A stretch of DNA of 64,000 nucleotides from Anaerolineae bacterium (lineage in GTDB: Bacteria; Chloroflexota; Anaerolineae; Promineifilales; Promineifilaceae): assembly GCA_030425205.1 (NCBI GenBank), contig JAUIAP010000012.1, positions 112,050-176,049 of the forward strand, written 5' to 3'. Under the pieces are notes generated by a model, which was not told the origin of the DNA, searched no databases, and was given only the letters and a program-made list of their open reading frames with translations. Both the position numbers and the translations under genes were made by a program. Shown here piece after piece: positions 34,054 to 43,042 of this stretch. Within the stretch, counting starts at the first letter, position 1, and each line of letters begins with the position of its first letter.

Positions 34054-35025
34054 ATGCGAATCGGAATTATTGGAACGGGCGCACTTGCGTCATTATTTGC
34101 CGCACGTCTTGCGCCACTCGCTAATGTTACGCTTGTCGGCAGTTGGCAGGCACAAATCGATGCAATCAATGCAAACGGTATCACGGTGCTTGAACTGGAT
34201 GGTTCAGAAACGCGCGTCGCGGTTGCCGCAACAAGCCAGCCGCAGCGCGTCGAGCCAGTCGATGTTGCGCTCATCCTCACCAAAAGCTATCAGACGGTCG
34301 AAGCTGTTGCCCGCGCCGAGATGATTCTCGCTGAGCATGGGGCAGCGGTCACACTGCAAAATGGACTTGGCAACTTGGAACTCTTGATCGACGAATTTGG
34401 CGCAGATCGCGCAACAATTGGCGTCACATTGCAAGGCGCGGCACTGGAACAGTTGGGTGTTGTGCGCCATGCTGGCAATGGGGCGACCCATTTAGCGCAG
34501 GCAACGCGCCATATCAAGCGGACAGGTGGCTTGATCAGTTATCTGCGCGCGGCAGGGTTAGAACTTTATGTAACGCGCGATGCCGATGCGCTCATTTGGC
34601 GCAAATTGGCGATCAATGCAGGGATCAATCCTGTATCGGCATTGTTAGATCGGCCGAATGGAGAACTACCGACCGACCCCATTGCGCGACGCATCATGCA
34701 ACAGGCCGCGCAAGAGGTCGCCAATGTCGCTCACGCACAAGATATCGAAATTGGCGATGTTGCCAGCGAGGTCATCACCGTTGCCGAAACGACTGCATCC
34801 AACCGCTCCTCAATGCTGCAAGACATAACACGCGGCACGCCAACCGAAATCGACGCGATCTGCGGGGCAGTCGTCCAGCGTGGTCAAGCGTTAAACGTGC
34901 CGACACCGGTTAATCACGCCCTGCATCAAGCCATTATCCAACTCGAATCAAACTCGGCAGCGACACGTGAATCACTTTGGCAATTCGTTACTGAAACGCT
35001 GACTAAACCCGCTGAGAATCTCTGA
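34054..35025 (+). CDS. panE: 2-dehydropantoate 2-reductase
   Basis: 323 aa. It reduces ketopantoate, the PanB product, to pantoate with NADPH. MRIGIIGTGALASLFAARLA is the nucleotide-binding glycine motif; LTKSYQT, LQNGLGN, the catalytic-Lys block WRKLAINAGINPVSALL and SSMLQDITRGTPTEIDAICG complete the family set. There is no Shine-Dalgarno 5-9 nt before the ATG, so it likely relies on coupling to panB. Its last 54 bp overlap the 3' end of the convergent peptidase gene. Confidence 0.92.
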   Translation: MRIGIIGTGALASLFAARLAPLANVTLVGSWQAQIDAINANGITVLELDGSETRVAVAATSQPQRVEPVDVALILTKSYQTVEAVARAEMILAEHGAAVTLQNGLGNLELLIDEFGADRATIGVTLQGAALEQLGVVRHAGNGATHLAQATRHIKRTGGLISYLRAAGLELYVTRDADALIWRKLAINAGINPVSALLDRPNGELPTDPIARRIMQQAAQEVANVAHAQDIEIGDVASEVITVAETTASNRSSMLQDITRGTPTEIDAICGAVVQRGQALNVPTPVNHALHQAIIQLESNSAATRESLWQFVTETLTKPAENL

Positions 35026-35859
35026 ATTATCACACCAAACCGCATGTGGCATGGCAACCGTATTAAATGCGATGCCGACTTCGCCCTGCGCAGTGACCGC
35101 AATTAAGCCGCCTTCCCCCTGCACCCTTTGCGCCATCTCGTCAACGGCGGCCTGACATGCACTTTGAACGTCCATTCCACGCTCAATAAATTCGCACACA
35201 CGACGACAGATCACCATCTTCATCAACGACTCACCGTGTCCCGTTGCGCCGACGGCGGCCGTTTTGTTGTCTGCATAGCCACCTGAGCCAACGAGCGGAC
35301 TGTCCCCAATTCGGCCGATCATCTTCCCCCGCGTTCCACCCGTCGATGTGCCCGCTGCCACATTGCCAGCCGCATCGACGGCCACCGCGCCAACAGTGTC
35401 CTGCGTCACATCCAACGCTTGCCATTTGCCGTCAACCAGCAGCTCCGCAGGATCACAGCGCGGGAATCCAATTGAGTCGGCGAAGGCCGATGCACCATGC
35501 GCGGTGAGGAAGGCATGGGGTGAATCGGTCATCACTTTGCGTGCGAGGGAAATTGGATAGCGGATATCTTGCACGGCCGAAAGACAGCCTAAGTCGAGCG
35601 TTGCACCATCCATGATTAACGCGTCCATTTCGACCTCACCCGCTTGATTGAGATAGCTACCACGTCCCGCATCCAGCACGGGGCAATCTTCAAGTACACG
35701 GACGGCCGCTTCAACCGCATCGAGCGCACTGCCCCCATCCTGCAAGATGCGACCTCCCACCAATGCGGCCTCCTGACACGCCGCGACTGCAACCTGCGAC
35801 TGTTCCGCCCGTAAATCCCATGCGCCCGCACCACCATGCACAACAATTGTTTTATTCAT
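34972..35859 (-). CDS. Isoaspartyl peptidase/L-asparaginase (Ntn hydrolase, T2 family)
   Basis: 295 aa from ATG 35859 (AGGA 9 nt upstream). IVVHGGAGAWD at the start and GRGSYLNQAGEVEMDALIMD are family blocks. Autocleavage is expected before the Thr of DTVGAVAVDAAGNVAAGTST, giving alpha and beta subunits, with GGTRGKMIGRIGDSPLVGSG forming the substrate site. It removes isoaspartyl residues from damaged peptides or hydrolyses asparagine. The frame stays open upstream through the tRNA-Asn gene, but that extension is not coding. The gene is divergent from tRNA-Asn. Confidence 0.9.
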   Translation of the reverse strand: MNKTIVVHGGAGAWDLRAEQSQVAVAACQEAALVGGRILQDGGSALDAVEAAVRVLEDCPVLDAGRGSYLNQAGEVEMDALIMDGATLDLGCLSAVQDIRYPISLARKVMTDSPHAFLTAHGASAFADSIGFPRCDPAELLVDGKWQALDVTQDTVGAVAVDAAGNVAAGTSTGGTRGKMIGRIGDSPLVGSGGYADNKTAAVGATGHGESLMKMVICRRVCEFIERGMDVQSACQAAVDEMAQRVQGEGGLIAVTAQGEVGIAFNTVAMPHAVWCDNSEILSGFSQRFSNELPK

Positions 35860-35938
35860 CAATTTGTCCTCAATATTAGAATAGGAAATGTTTTCGTGGA
35901 TATTATCAGCTTTCGGCCGAAATTTGCCACAAATCAAG

Positions 35939-35966
35939 TTGACATCGAAAACGGTTTTGCTATAAT
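35939..35966 (+). promoter_or_regulatory. Consensus promoter of tRNA-Asn
   Basis: Perfect TTGACA (35939-35944), 16-bp spacer, perfect TATAAT (35961-35966). The start site is expected near 35973, about 27 nt before the tRNA. It is the strongest promoter in the window and supports a 16-bp preferred spacer in this genome. Confidence 0.9.
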
Positions 35967-35999
35967 TTCGTTCGCTCCACGGAGATTGACAATAAATAA

Positions 36000-36071
<72 letters not shown>

Positions 36072-36076
36072 CAAAC

Positions 36077-36109
36077 AAAAACGGCGCACATGCGCCGTTT
36101 TTTGTTTTT
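36077..36109 (+). terminator. Intrinsic terminator of tRNA-Asn
   Basis: ACGGCGCA (36081-36088) / TGCGCCGT (36091-36098), followed by T-rich TTTTTTGTTTTT. It ends just before the convergent PPK2 gene. Confidence 0.9.
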
Positions 36110-36130
36110 CTCAGCGATTACCCTGAATAC

Positions 36131-36937
36131 CTACTCGATGACGGTTCCTTCAATACCCTCTTCTGCTGGCGGGAATTTAGGGTCAAGCTCGCGGAACTGC
36201 TCCACGAGAATTTTCATGATCGCATAGTTGCGATACCACTTTTGATCGGCCGGAATCACATACCATGGCGCGATGTCGGTTGATGTTCGCAGGAACAACT
36301 CCTCAAACGCCTCCTGATAATCGTCCCATTTTTCCCGCTGCTTCAAATCGCCGCTTTCAAATTTCCAATTCTTCTCGGGTCGATCGATCCGGTCTTGTAG
36401 CCGTTCCCGCTGCTCTTCCTTTGAGATGTGCAAGTAAAATTTAAGGATCGTCGTGTTGCTATCAACGAGCAGACGCTCAAAGTTATTGATGTGATCATAA
36501 CGGGGTCGCCACACAGACTCCGGCACAAGATCTTGCACACGCACGATTAGCACATCCTCGTAGTGAGAACGGTTAAAAACGCGAATCATGCCGTTGGCTG
36601 GCGTCTCCTGATGGATGCGCCAGAGAAAGTCGTGAGCCAGCTCATCTTTTGTCGGCGCCTTAAAAGAGGAGACACGCACGCCCTGCGGATTAACGCCTTG
36701 AAAAACGTTGCGAATCGTGCCGTCTTTGCCGCCTGCATCAAGTGCTTGCAGCACAATCAGCATTTTACGCTTCCCTTCTGCATATAATTTGTACTGCCAG
36801 TCGCGCAACTCCTTGCGCAACTCCTTAAACGCATGCTCCGTTTCATCGCGGTCGGCATCGGCCGCATCACCGCCGCGCGTCGGCAAACTATTGAGATCAA
36901 TAACTGTATTGGGTGGAATGATGTATTGGTTAGTCAT
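36131..36937 (-). CDS. ppk2: Polyphosphate kinase 2 family protein
   Basis: 268 aa, one-domain PPK2. Walker A in LQALDAGGKDGTIRNVFQGV, then APTKDELAHDFLWRIHQETP, the Walker B-like NRSHYEDVLIVRV, and the lid region with KFYLHISKEEQRERLQDRID. PPK2 enzymes phosphorylate nucleoside mono- or diphosphates using polyphosphate, or the reverse. The class (AMP, ADP or both) cannot be set from motifs alone, though the short length and full DAGGKDG fit the class I/III range. It lies 83 bp downstream of the RamB-like gene on the same strand. Confidence 0.92.
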   Translation of the reverse strand: MTNQYIIPPNTVIDLNSLPTRGGDAADADRDETEHAFKELRKELRDWQYKLYAEGKRKMLIVLQALDAGGKDGTIRNVFQGVNPQGVRVSSFKAPTKDELAHDFLWRIHQETPANGMIRVFNRSHYEDVLIVRVQDLVPESVWRPRYDHINNFERLLVDSNTTILKFYLHISKEEQRERLQDRIDRPEKNWKFESGDLKQREKWDDYQEAFEELFLRTSTDIAPWYVIPADQKWYRNYAIMKILVEQFRELDPKFPPAEEGIEGTVIE

Positions 36938-37020
36938 AGGTCAAGTTCACTGCGTCTTGCGCCGTGATGTAGATATTTCTGAACTGAGCAATCATAAATG
37001 TAAACAGATGGCACAGCAAT

Positions 37021-38505
37021 TTAACCGCGCAACGACCCTTGTAATGTTCGCAACGCAGCTTGACGCTCCTCGCGCTGCTGTTCACGTTCATAAAGGATGG
37101 GGGGTGCCGCACGTAAGTTACACTGGTCCAGCGTCAATGGACAACGTTCACACGCATCGTGGATCACCGTTTGCGGAATGGCTGGATCATCGGCAAACTT
37201 GATCGTTTTGTACAAATCAGGCGTGACGCGAAAACCAATATTGACGCTGGTGTTGACATTCGGCGTAAGCGCAAGCTGGCGGGAAAATCCGATGCAGAGA
37301 AAGCGACTATTGTCGCGGTTGAGAAATTCCGACATCTGCACACCGATATGTGGTTTGTTCGTGGGGGGCGGATTGCCTTCAATCTCGCGCAGCAAACGCA
37401 CGGTTAACCAGCGCCGACAGTAATGCTCTTTCAACCCAAACCCATGCGGGAGTGGCAAATTGTTCATCTTTAGCTGCTTGATCAAGCGATAACGGTCGTT
37501 GCGATTGTCAAAACGCAAAAAGTGCAGGTCGATCCCGAAGTATTGCGGGACAAGTTCGCTAAAGCGGTAGCAGAGCATTTCGGGCGTCACATCATATTTT
37601 GTCAACATGCGCGTCATCCGCTCCGGCTGGAATGTCTCTTGGGCAAATAACGCTTCGATGTCGGCTAGAATCTCTTCGCGCGGCATCATCATGGCCCCAG
37701 CTAAGTAACTCGCCTTGAAATCATTAAATACCTGATCAAACGACTCAACAACCTGTGGTGGTGAGGTATACGCACGCTCTTTTAAGCCCAAAACGCGATG
37801 ACCGATCTCACGCGCCATCTGGAAAGTCACCTGCCCCTCAGTCAAATTTGGGTTGAGCAACAGCCGATGTTGTTTGCCCTTCACGACGACCGAGCGAAAT
37901 GTGCTTAACGCCTTGTCTTGTGCCAGCGTCGTGTGGTCAATGATGTAGTTGTGCTCCTCGATCAAGATGCGTTCGAGCTCACGGCAGTCGAGCGGAACCG
38001 TCAAATTGTATTGATCGACGGTCGCTTCGGCCGAATCTTCTAGCTCTACAAAGTGATTGTCATTCATCTCCTGCAATGAACGCAATGCCGCTCGCAGAAA
38101 ATGCTCTTCCTTCATGTCATAACGCTGCGCTACATCAAAAATTGCATGGATCAATGCGCTGACCTTCGTGGGCGCATTGGTGAGCAGTTCGACAACCGTG
38201 CCCATCTCCACCCCAAATTCCTCTAGGGGAAAGTCGCTAATCAGCGGAGAGGTAAGCGCAGATTCGAGATATTGCAACGACGGCGCCAGTCGGATCGAAA
38301 CGAGTTCATCATAGTCGATGCCCGTCACCTCCGAAATTTGCATGATTTTGTCCCGCTTGGGATATTTGCGCCCCTTCTCAATTTCAGTGAGGTATGAGGC
38401 GGAAAGCCGACATGCCTTGGCAAACGCCGAGAGGCTCATCCCCATATCTGTGCGAGCGCGTTTCACCTTCATACCAAAGATGATGTTCATCAGATCAGTT
38501 TTCAT
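37021..38505 (-). CDS. RamB/ScfR-like transcriptional regulator (XRE HTH, IrrE-like, DUF2083)
   Basis: 494 aa. The N-terminal HTH is KVKRARTDMGMSLSAFAKAC then LSASYLTEIEKGRKYP (about 13-65). The middle resembles an ImmA/IrrE domain, but the zinc motif HExxH is replaced (QMAREIGHRVLG), so peptidase activity is unlikely. The C-terminal DUF2083 domain ends in a Cys-rich HDACERCPLTLDQCNL. This is the architecture of RamB, which controls aceA and aceB in Corynebacterium and icl1 in Mycobacterium. Here it is divergent from aceB-aceA, so the same role is strongly implied. It may sense short-chain acyl-CoA, as its domain family name suggests. Confidence 0.88.
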   Translation of the reverse strand: MKTDLMNIIFGMKVKRARTDMGMSLSAFAKACRLSASYLTEIEKGRKYPKRDKIMQISEVTGIDYDELVSIRLAPSLQYLESALTSPLISDFPLEEFGVEMGTVVELLTNAPTKVSALIHAIFDVAQRYDMKEEHFLRAALRSLQEMNDNHFVELEDSAEATVDQYNLTVPLDCRELERILIEEHNYIIDHTTLAQDKALSTFRSVVVKGKQHRLLLNPNLTEGQVTFQMAREIGHRVLGLKERAYTSPPQVVESFDQVFNDFKASYLAGAMMMPREEILADIEALFAQETFQPERMTRMLTKYDVTPEMLCYRFSELVPQYFGIDLHFLRFDNRNDRYRLIKQLKMNNLPLPHGFGLKEHYCRRWLTVRLLREIEGNPPPTNKPHIGVQMSEFLNRDNSRFLCIGFSRQLALTPNVNTSVNIGFRVTPDLYKTIKFADDPAIPQTVIHDACERCPLTLDQCNLRAAPPILYEREQQREERQAALRTLQGSLRG

Positions 38506-38559
38506 TTTGCAGTAACCCCATTCATTAGGACAAAAATAGATTCAGTTTCAAATTGGGAC

Positions 38560-38587
38560 TTGACGAAAGATTGCGAATTGTTACAAT
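38560..38587 (+). promoter_or_regulatory. Promoter of aceB-aceA
   Basis: TTGACG (38560-38565), 16-bp spacer, TACAAT (38582-38587). The leader to the ATG at 38667 is about 73 nt and ends in GGAG. Confidence 0.65.
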
Positions 38588-38588
38588 T

Positions 38589-38602
38589 AGCGAAAATTCG
38601 CT
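38589..38602. promoter_or_regulatory. Candidate RamB-like operator at the aceB start site
   Basis: Dyad AGCGAA-AA-TTCGCT lies immediately after the -10 box, where a bound repressor would block initiation. Related half-sites occur nearby: TTGCGAATT (38571-38579), ATTCGCAG (38614-38621) and TTTCGCCA (38632-38639). Confidence 0.5.
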
Positions 38603-38666
38603 GGAAGTTATTTATTCGCAGACAACTTCCTTTTCGCCAACAATTATAGCACATGGAGCTTGATTT

Positions 38667-40244
38667 ATGTCATCCCACACCATTTGTGGCGCGATGCCCC
38701 CTGCCTACGAAGAGATTCTGACCCGTGACGCGATTCGTTTTCTCGTCAAAATGGAAAATCGTTTTGGAGCGCGCCGGCGTGAACTGCTAGCCCTGCGAGA
38801 AGTCCGCCAAAACGAGATTGACGGTGGAAAGCTGCCAACCTTTTTGGCAGAAACGGCCGATATACGCGCTGCTGAATGGACTGTTGCACCCATTCCAGCC
38901 GATTTACAAGATCGACGCACTGAAATCACCGGCCCCGTTGACCGCAAAATGGTGATCAATGCGCTCAACTCTGGCGCAAACGTCTACATGGCTGACTTTG
39001 AAGATTCCCATACCCCCACATGGGAAGGCAGCATGGATGGACAGATCAACATGCGCGATGCGATTCGCCGCACCATCACATTTGAGCACCCCACCAAAAA
39101 TAAAACGTATCAACTCAATGACGAGGTAGCTACATTGATGGTGCGGCCGCGTGGCTGGCATTTGGAAGAGAAGCACTTTCTAGTTGATGAGAAGCCGATG
39201 TCTGGCTCACTCTTCGATTTTGGTCTCTACTTTTTCCACAATGCCCAGACGTTGCTCGACAACGGCAGCGGCCCCTACTTCTATCTGCCAAAGCTAGAAA
39301 ATCATCTGGAAGCGCGTTTGTGGAATGACGTGTTTACCTTTGCCCAAGCAGAATTGGGCATCCCGCATGGCAGCATTCGCGCAACCGTCCTGATCGAAAC
39401 AATTCTCGCGTCGTTCGAGATGGATGAAATTCTCTATGAGCTGCGCGACCATTCGGCTGGACTGAACTGTGGACGCTGGGATTACATCTTCTCCGCTATC
39501 AAAAAGTTCCGCAATTTCCCACCGTACATCTTCCCCAATCGCGCCCAAGTGACGATGAAGAGCCACATGATGCGCTCTTACTCGCTCTTGTGCATTCAGA
39601 CTTGCCATAAGCGTGGGATACACGCGATGGGTGGTATGGCGGCGCAAATCCCGATCAAAGGGGACGAGAAGGCCAACACGATCGCACTCGACAAGGTGCG
39701 CCAAGACAAGTTGCGTGAAGCGCGTGATGGACATGACGGGACGTGGGTTGCCCACCCTGCATTGGTGCAAATCGCAAAAGATGTGTTTGACGAAATCATG
39801 CCCGCACCAAACCAGATCGATGTGTTACGGGAAGATGTCTGCGTTTCGGCCGAAGATCTGCTGCAAGTCCCACAAGGTCACATCACACAAGATGGCTTTT
39901 TGACCAACATGGATGTCGCGTTGCAATATGTTGAATCGTGGTTGCGCGGCGTCGGTTGCGTGCCGATCTACAACTTGATGGAAGATGCGGCGACGGCTGA
40001 AATCTCCCGCTCACAGCTGTGGCAATGGGTGCATTCCAACGCACGGCTCGCCGATGGTCGTCAAATTGACTCAAAACTATACGAAGAACTCGTCCCCGTC
40101 GCGCAGGCGCGAACAAAGATGGCGGTTGGACTCGATCGATTTAACAATGGAAAGTTCGCAGAAGCACAAGAGCTCTTAGACACACTTGTTTTGAAGAACG
40201 AGTTCACTGATTTCTTGACGCTGCCAGCATACGAAAAAATATAG
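38667..40244 (+). CDS. aceB: Malate synthase A
   Basis: 525 aa. It condenses glyoxylate with acetyl-CoA to malate. Blocks: [94 protein letters not shown], and the catalytic-Asp region [24 protein letters not shown] 8 nt before the ATG. It is followed after 69 bp by isocitrate lyase, giving a complete glyoxylate bypass under the divergent RamB-like regulator. Confidence 0.96.
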   Translation: MSSHTICGAMPPAYEEILTRDAIRFLVKMENRFGARRRELLALREVRQNEIDGGKLPTFLAETADIRAAEWTVAPIPADLQDRRTEITGPVDRKMVINALNSGANVYMADFEDSHTPTWEGSMDGQINMRDAIRRTITFEHPTKNKTYQLNDEVATLMVRPRGWHLEEKHFLVDEKPMSGSLFDFGLYFFHNAQTLLDNGSGPYFYLPKLENHLEARLWNDVFTFAQAELGIPHGSIRATVLIETILASFEMDEILYELRDHSAGLNCGRWDYIFSAIKKFRNFPPYIFPNRAQVTMKSHMMRSYSLLCIQTCHKRGIHAMGGMAAQIPIKGDEKANTIALDKVRQDKLREARDGHDGTWVAHPALVQIAKDVFDEIMPAPNQIDVLREDVCVSAEDLLQVPQGHITQDGFLTNMDVALQYVESWLRGVGCVPIYNLMEDAATAEISRSQLWQWVHSNARLADGRQIDSKLYEELVPVAQARTKMAVGLDRFNNGKFAEAQELLDTLVLKNEFTDFLTLPAYEKI

Positions 40245-40313
40245 GATGTAAGGATATTGGGATGTCAGAGTACCTGACTGCCTGAAATCCTACCCCTTCA
40301 AACGGAGTAAAAC

Positions 40314-41615
40314 ATGGATAAGCAAGCTGAAATTCGGGATTTACGTCGGGATTGGGAAAATAACGCACGCTGGGAAGGGATCGAACGCCCATATTCGGCC
40401 GAAAAAGTGGTCAAACTACGCGGCTCTGTCAAAATCGAGTACACCCTTGCCAAGCTCGGTGCGGAACGTCTGTGGATGTTGATGCACGAACGCCCATTTG
40501 TGCGTGCGCTCGGCGCGATGACAGGTGGGCAGGCTGTGCAGATGGTGCAAGCTGGTTTAGAAGCGATCTATTTGAGCGGTTGGCAAGTTGCGGCCGATGC
40601 GAATCAGGCTGGGGCAACCTTCCCCGATCAATCACTTTACCCTGCTGACAGCGCACCCAAGCTCGCCAAACGCATTAATGCAGCTCTGCAACGTGCTGAC
40701 CAAGTGGCTGCGCTAAATGACGATGACAGCGTTCACTGGTATGCGCCCATTTTTGCCGACGCGGAAGCTGGCTTTGGTGGCAACCTCAATGCGTTTGAAC
40801 TGATGAAAAACATGATCGACGGGGGTGCGGCAGCCGTCCACTTTGAAGACCAGTTGTCGAGCGCAAAGAAATGCGGACACATGGGTGGCAAAGTATTGGT
40901 TCCAACGCAAGAGCACATCAACAAGTTGGTTGCGGCGCGTTTGGCGGCCGATGTGTGTGGCACACCGAGCATCATCGTTGCGCGTACCGATGCAGAATCA
41001 GGCGGACTGATCACCAGCGACATCGACCCACGCGACCAGCCGTATATCAAGGATGAGGAACGCACGGCAGAAGGGTTCTATCACATCGAGGCAGGGCTTG
41101 AACTCGGCATCATGCGTGCCATCGAATATGCACCCTATTGCGATGTCATCTGGCTCGAAACAAGCCACCCCGATTTAGATCAGGCACGTCAATTTGCCGA
41201 CGCTGTTCATGCCAAATATCCGGGCAAACTGCTCGCTTATAACTGCTCGCCCTCGTTCAACTGGCGTGCAAACATCGACGTAGACACAATCGAGACGTTC
41301 CAAGAAGAGCTTGGCAAGATGGGTTACAAGTTCCAATTTGTGACATTGGCCGGCTTCCACTCGCTCAACTACGGCATGTTTGACTTGGCAAGTGGCTATG
41401 CGAAGCGTGGTATGGGTTCATACAGCGAAATGCAGCAAGAAGAGTTTGCAGCGCAGGAACGTGGCTTTAAGGCGATCAAGCATCAATCATTTGTTGGCGC
41501 AGGCTACTTTGATGAAGTTCAGCAAACGATTATGCAGGGCATGGCCTCAACGACTGCGATGGATGGCTCAACTGAAGAGGCACAATTCGACGCAATGCCT
41601 GTTGCGGGTGATTAG
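40314..41615 (+). CDS. aceA: Isocitrate lyase
   Basis: 433 aa. It cleaves isocitrate into glyoxylate and succinate. The active-site Cys lies in [20 protein letters not shown]; other blocks are [35 protein letters not shown] (metal-binding Asp), [11 protein letters not shown] and [14 protein letters not shown] 7 nt before the ATG. Length matches the short bacterial type. A strong terminator follows at 41661-41690. Confidence 0.97.
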   Translation: MDKQAEIRDLRRDWENNARWEGIERPYSAEKVVKLRGSVKIEYTLAKLGAERLWMLMHERPFVRALGAMTGGQAVQMVQAGLEAIYLSGWQVAADANQAGATFPDQSLYPADSAPKLAKRINAALQRADQVAALNDDDSVHWYAPIFADAEAGFGGNLNAFELMKNMIDGGAAAVHFEDQLSSAKKCGHMGGKVLVPTQEHINKLVAARLAADVCGTPSIIVARTDAESGGLITSDIDPRDQPYIKDEERTAEGFYHIEAGLELGIMRAIEYAPYCDVIWLETSHPDLDQARQFADAVHAKYPGKLLAYNCSPSFNWRANIDVDTIETFQEELGKMGYKFQFVTLAGFHSLNYGMFDLASGYAKRGMGSYSEMQQEEFAAQERGFKAIKHQSFVGAGYFDEVQQTIMQGMASTTAMDGSTEEAQFDAMPVAGD

Positions 41616-41660
41616 TTTTTAGAATTCTCATTGTGAATACCGGGCTAAATTATTAGTCCG

Positions 41661-41690
41661 AAGGGTCGCTTGCGCGGCCCTTTTTCTTTT
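41661..41690 (+). terminator. Intrinsic terminator of aceB-aceA
   Basis: GGGTCGC (41663-41669), loop TTGC, GCGGCCC (41674-41680), then TTTTTCTTTT. Confidence 0.88.
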
Positions 41691-41808
41691 TGGCGGTAAT
41701 CATGACCTACGGTTAAAACCGCAGGCTGATACGCGAAACGCGCTCAAGCGCGTTGTTTGTTGTACGTTTCAACGCACTTTGTTGTAACAGTCTTTGGTTA
41801 TTACAGGC

Positions 41809-41832
41809 GTCATTCTCGCGAAGGCGGGAATC
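41809..41832. repeat. REP-like unit
   Basis: GTCATTCTCGCGAAGGCGGG then AATC, continuing as TATTCTTCTGG. It matches the copy at 63666 (GTCATTCCCGCGAAGGCGGG then AATCCACTCTTCTGG) nearly base for base and a decayed copy at 31658. Confidence 0.75.
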
Positions 41833-41850
41833 TATTCTTCTGGTCTGGTC

Positions 41851-41992
41851 GTTTCGGGATTTGGAAATCCGTTAGTGTCTTTAGGTTTTCGCCACCTTAG
41901 TGCGTGGTGCGTAGTGCGTGGTACGTAGCCAGTTCACGCACCACGTTCGCTGTGTGATGAAAACTTCATGACACTCATGAAATCCCGAAACA
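41851..41992. repeat. Fold-back element with 7-nt repeats
   Basis: Outer arms GTTTCGGGAT (41851-41860) / ATCCCGAAAC (41983-41992). The interior has tandem 7-mers GTGCGTG, GTGCGTA, GTGCGTG, GTACGTA (about 41900-41928) and an inverted partner CACGCACCACG (about 41935-41945). It immediately follows the REP-like unit, as at 63.7 kb. Confidence 0.65.
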
Positions 41993-42011
41993 CGCTTCCC
42001 TTATTGTAGTA

Positions 42012-43007
42012 TCAATTTATCCGCAGCAGATTATGATGCGAGATTGTGGCATCGGGGTGTAGACTCATTAACCAATCGGTCAATTGACGCACGGCAAAAT
42101 GCACACCGTCTGTCACACGTGGAAACCCGATTTCGTGCATCTTGATGATGTACTCGTTCGGTTCGCGTTCTTGCACGACAAGCCCCAATCGCTGATCTTG
42201 CGGGTCTTGTCGCACATACGTTTCGACTAACAGCGTCGGAAAGTTGGCGGCCACAAATCCCTCTTTGAAATTAACGTTGATCCCATTGCCAGCGGCTTCA
42301 AATGGTACAAACTTCTTTTGCATTTCATCAAATGTGATTGGTAGCTGGACGACGGCGTGTGGCATGGGCAACTCCTCTGGAATGGTAAAAATGTTGGGTG
42401 CAGGCTGCGCGTTGCGCTCAAATTTATAGTAGAAGGGGAAACGCCCTTCACGCAACGCTTTTTGTTCATACTTCGTCGTGAAACGGTTGGGGTCAACAGT
42501 TGTATAGGTCGTTGAGAGTCGGCTTGTAAAGTAAGGCGTTTCTTCTAAACAACGTGTAACGACAGGCTGATAGTTGGGATGGTCGGTGGCAATAAAGAGC
42601 TTTGCGCCAACCTTCATGCGCGTAGCGGCGAGATGGAGAAATTCAGGATTGATGAGACGGCGATGGTGATGCCCCTCTTTGTGCCACGGGTCGGGAAAGT
42701 TAACGTGCAGCGCGTCGAGTTGTGACGCGGCAACATTTGTCCACAAAAAAAGCGGACCCGACCCATCGACAATACGCACATTGGTTAAGAAGTTGTTCTT
42801 GACTTTACTGCTCGCCTTACGCAACGATGGTTGTGACACTTCAATGGCGACGATATTGTGGTCGGGCTGTGTTTTGCCGAGATGAACGACGTGATCGCCA
42901 CGCCCAAAGCCTATCTCAACGGTGAGCGGGGCATTTCGGCCGAAAAAATCCGACCAGTCAACGGGTCGATCTAAATAACGGGCATCTAGGATTTTCCAAT
43001 AACTCAT
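42012..43007 (-). CDS. trmB: tRNA (guanine-N7-)-methyltransferase with C-terminal extension
   Basis: 331 aa, about 100 longer than most TrmB proteins. It methylates G46 of tRNA using SAM. VEIGFGRGDHVVHLGKTQPD is the SAM motif; ALHVNFPDPWHKEGHHHRRL is the defining NFPDPW..K..H..RR signature; ATDHPNYQPVV and TKYEQKALREGR follow. The extra C-terminal domain (about residues 215-331) is of unknown function; long TrmB forms are known in some thermophiles. On the minus strand TATAAT ends 6 nt before the ATG with no Shine-Dalgarno, so the mRNA is probably leaderless. Confidence 0.92.
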   Translation of the reverse strand: MSYWKILDARYLDRPVDWSDFFGRNAPLTVEIGFGRGDHVVHLGKTQPDHNIVAIEVSQPSLRKASSKVKNNFLTNVRIVDGSGPLFLWTNVAASQLDALHVNFPDPWHKEGHHHRRLINPEFLHLAATRMKVGAKLFIATDHPNYQPVVTRCLEETPYFTSRLSTTYTTVDPNRFTTKYEQKALREGRFPFYYKFERNAQPAPNIFTIPEELPMPHAVVQLPITFDEMQKKFVPFEAAGNGINVNFKEGFVAANFPTLLVETYVRQDPQDQRLGLVVQEREPNEYIIKMHEIGFPRVTDGVHFAVRQLTDWLMSLHPDATISHHNLLRIN

Positions 43008-43008
43008 G

Positions 43009-43035
43009 TTGAAATTATACCCAATCAGGTAAACT
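43009..43035 (+). promoter_or_regulatory. Divergent overlapping promoters of trmB and the crotonase gene
   Basis: The gap between the two start codons is only 35 bp (43008-43042). Minus strand: TATAAT (43019-43014), six bases before the trmB ATG. Plus strand: TTGAAA (43009-43014), 15-bp spacer, TAAACT (43030-43035), seven bases before the ATG at 43043. The two promoters interlock. Confidence 0.6.
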
Positions 43036-43042
43036 CATCCCC

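Larger units (their letters stand above)
41616..42011. other. 396-bp intergenic region rich in repeats
   Basis: From left to right it holds the aceA terminator (41661-41690), a short perfect hairpin AACGCGCT-CA-AGCGCGTT (41737-41754), a REP-like unit (41809-41832) and a fold-back element with heptanucleotide repeats (41851-41992). No gene is visible. Confidence 0.7.

Noticed and set aside
41616..42011. CRISPR array suggested by repeated GTGCGTG units
   Set aside because: Repeats are 7 nt in direct tandem with no spacers and no cas genes; they form a fold-back instead.
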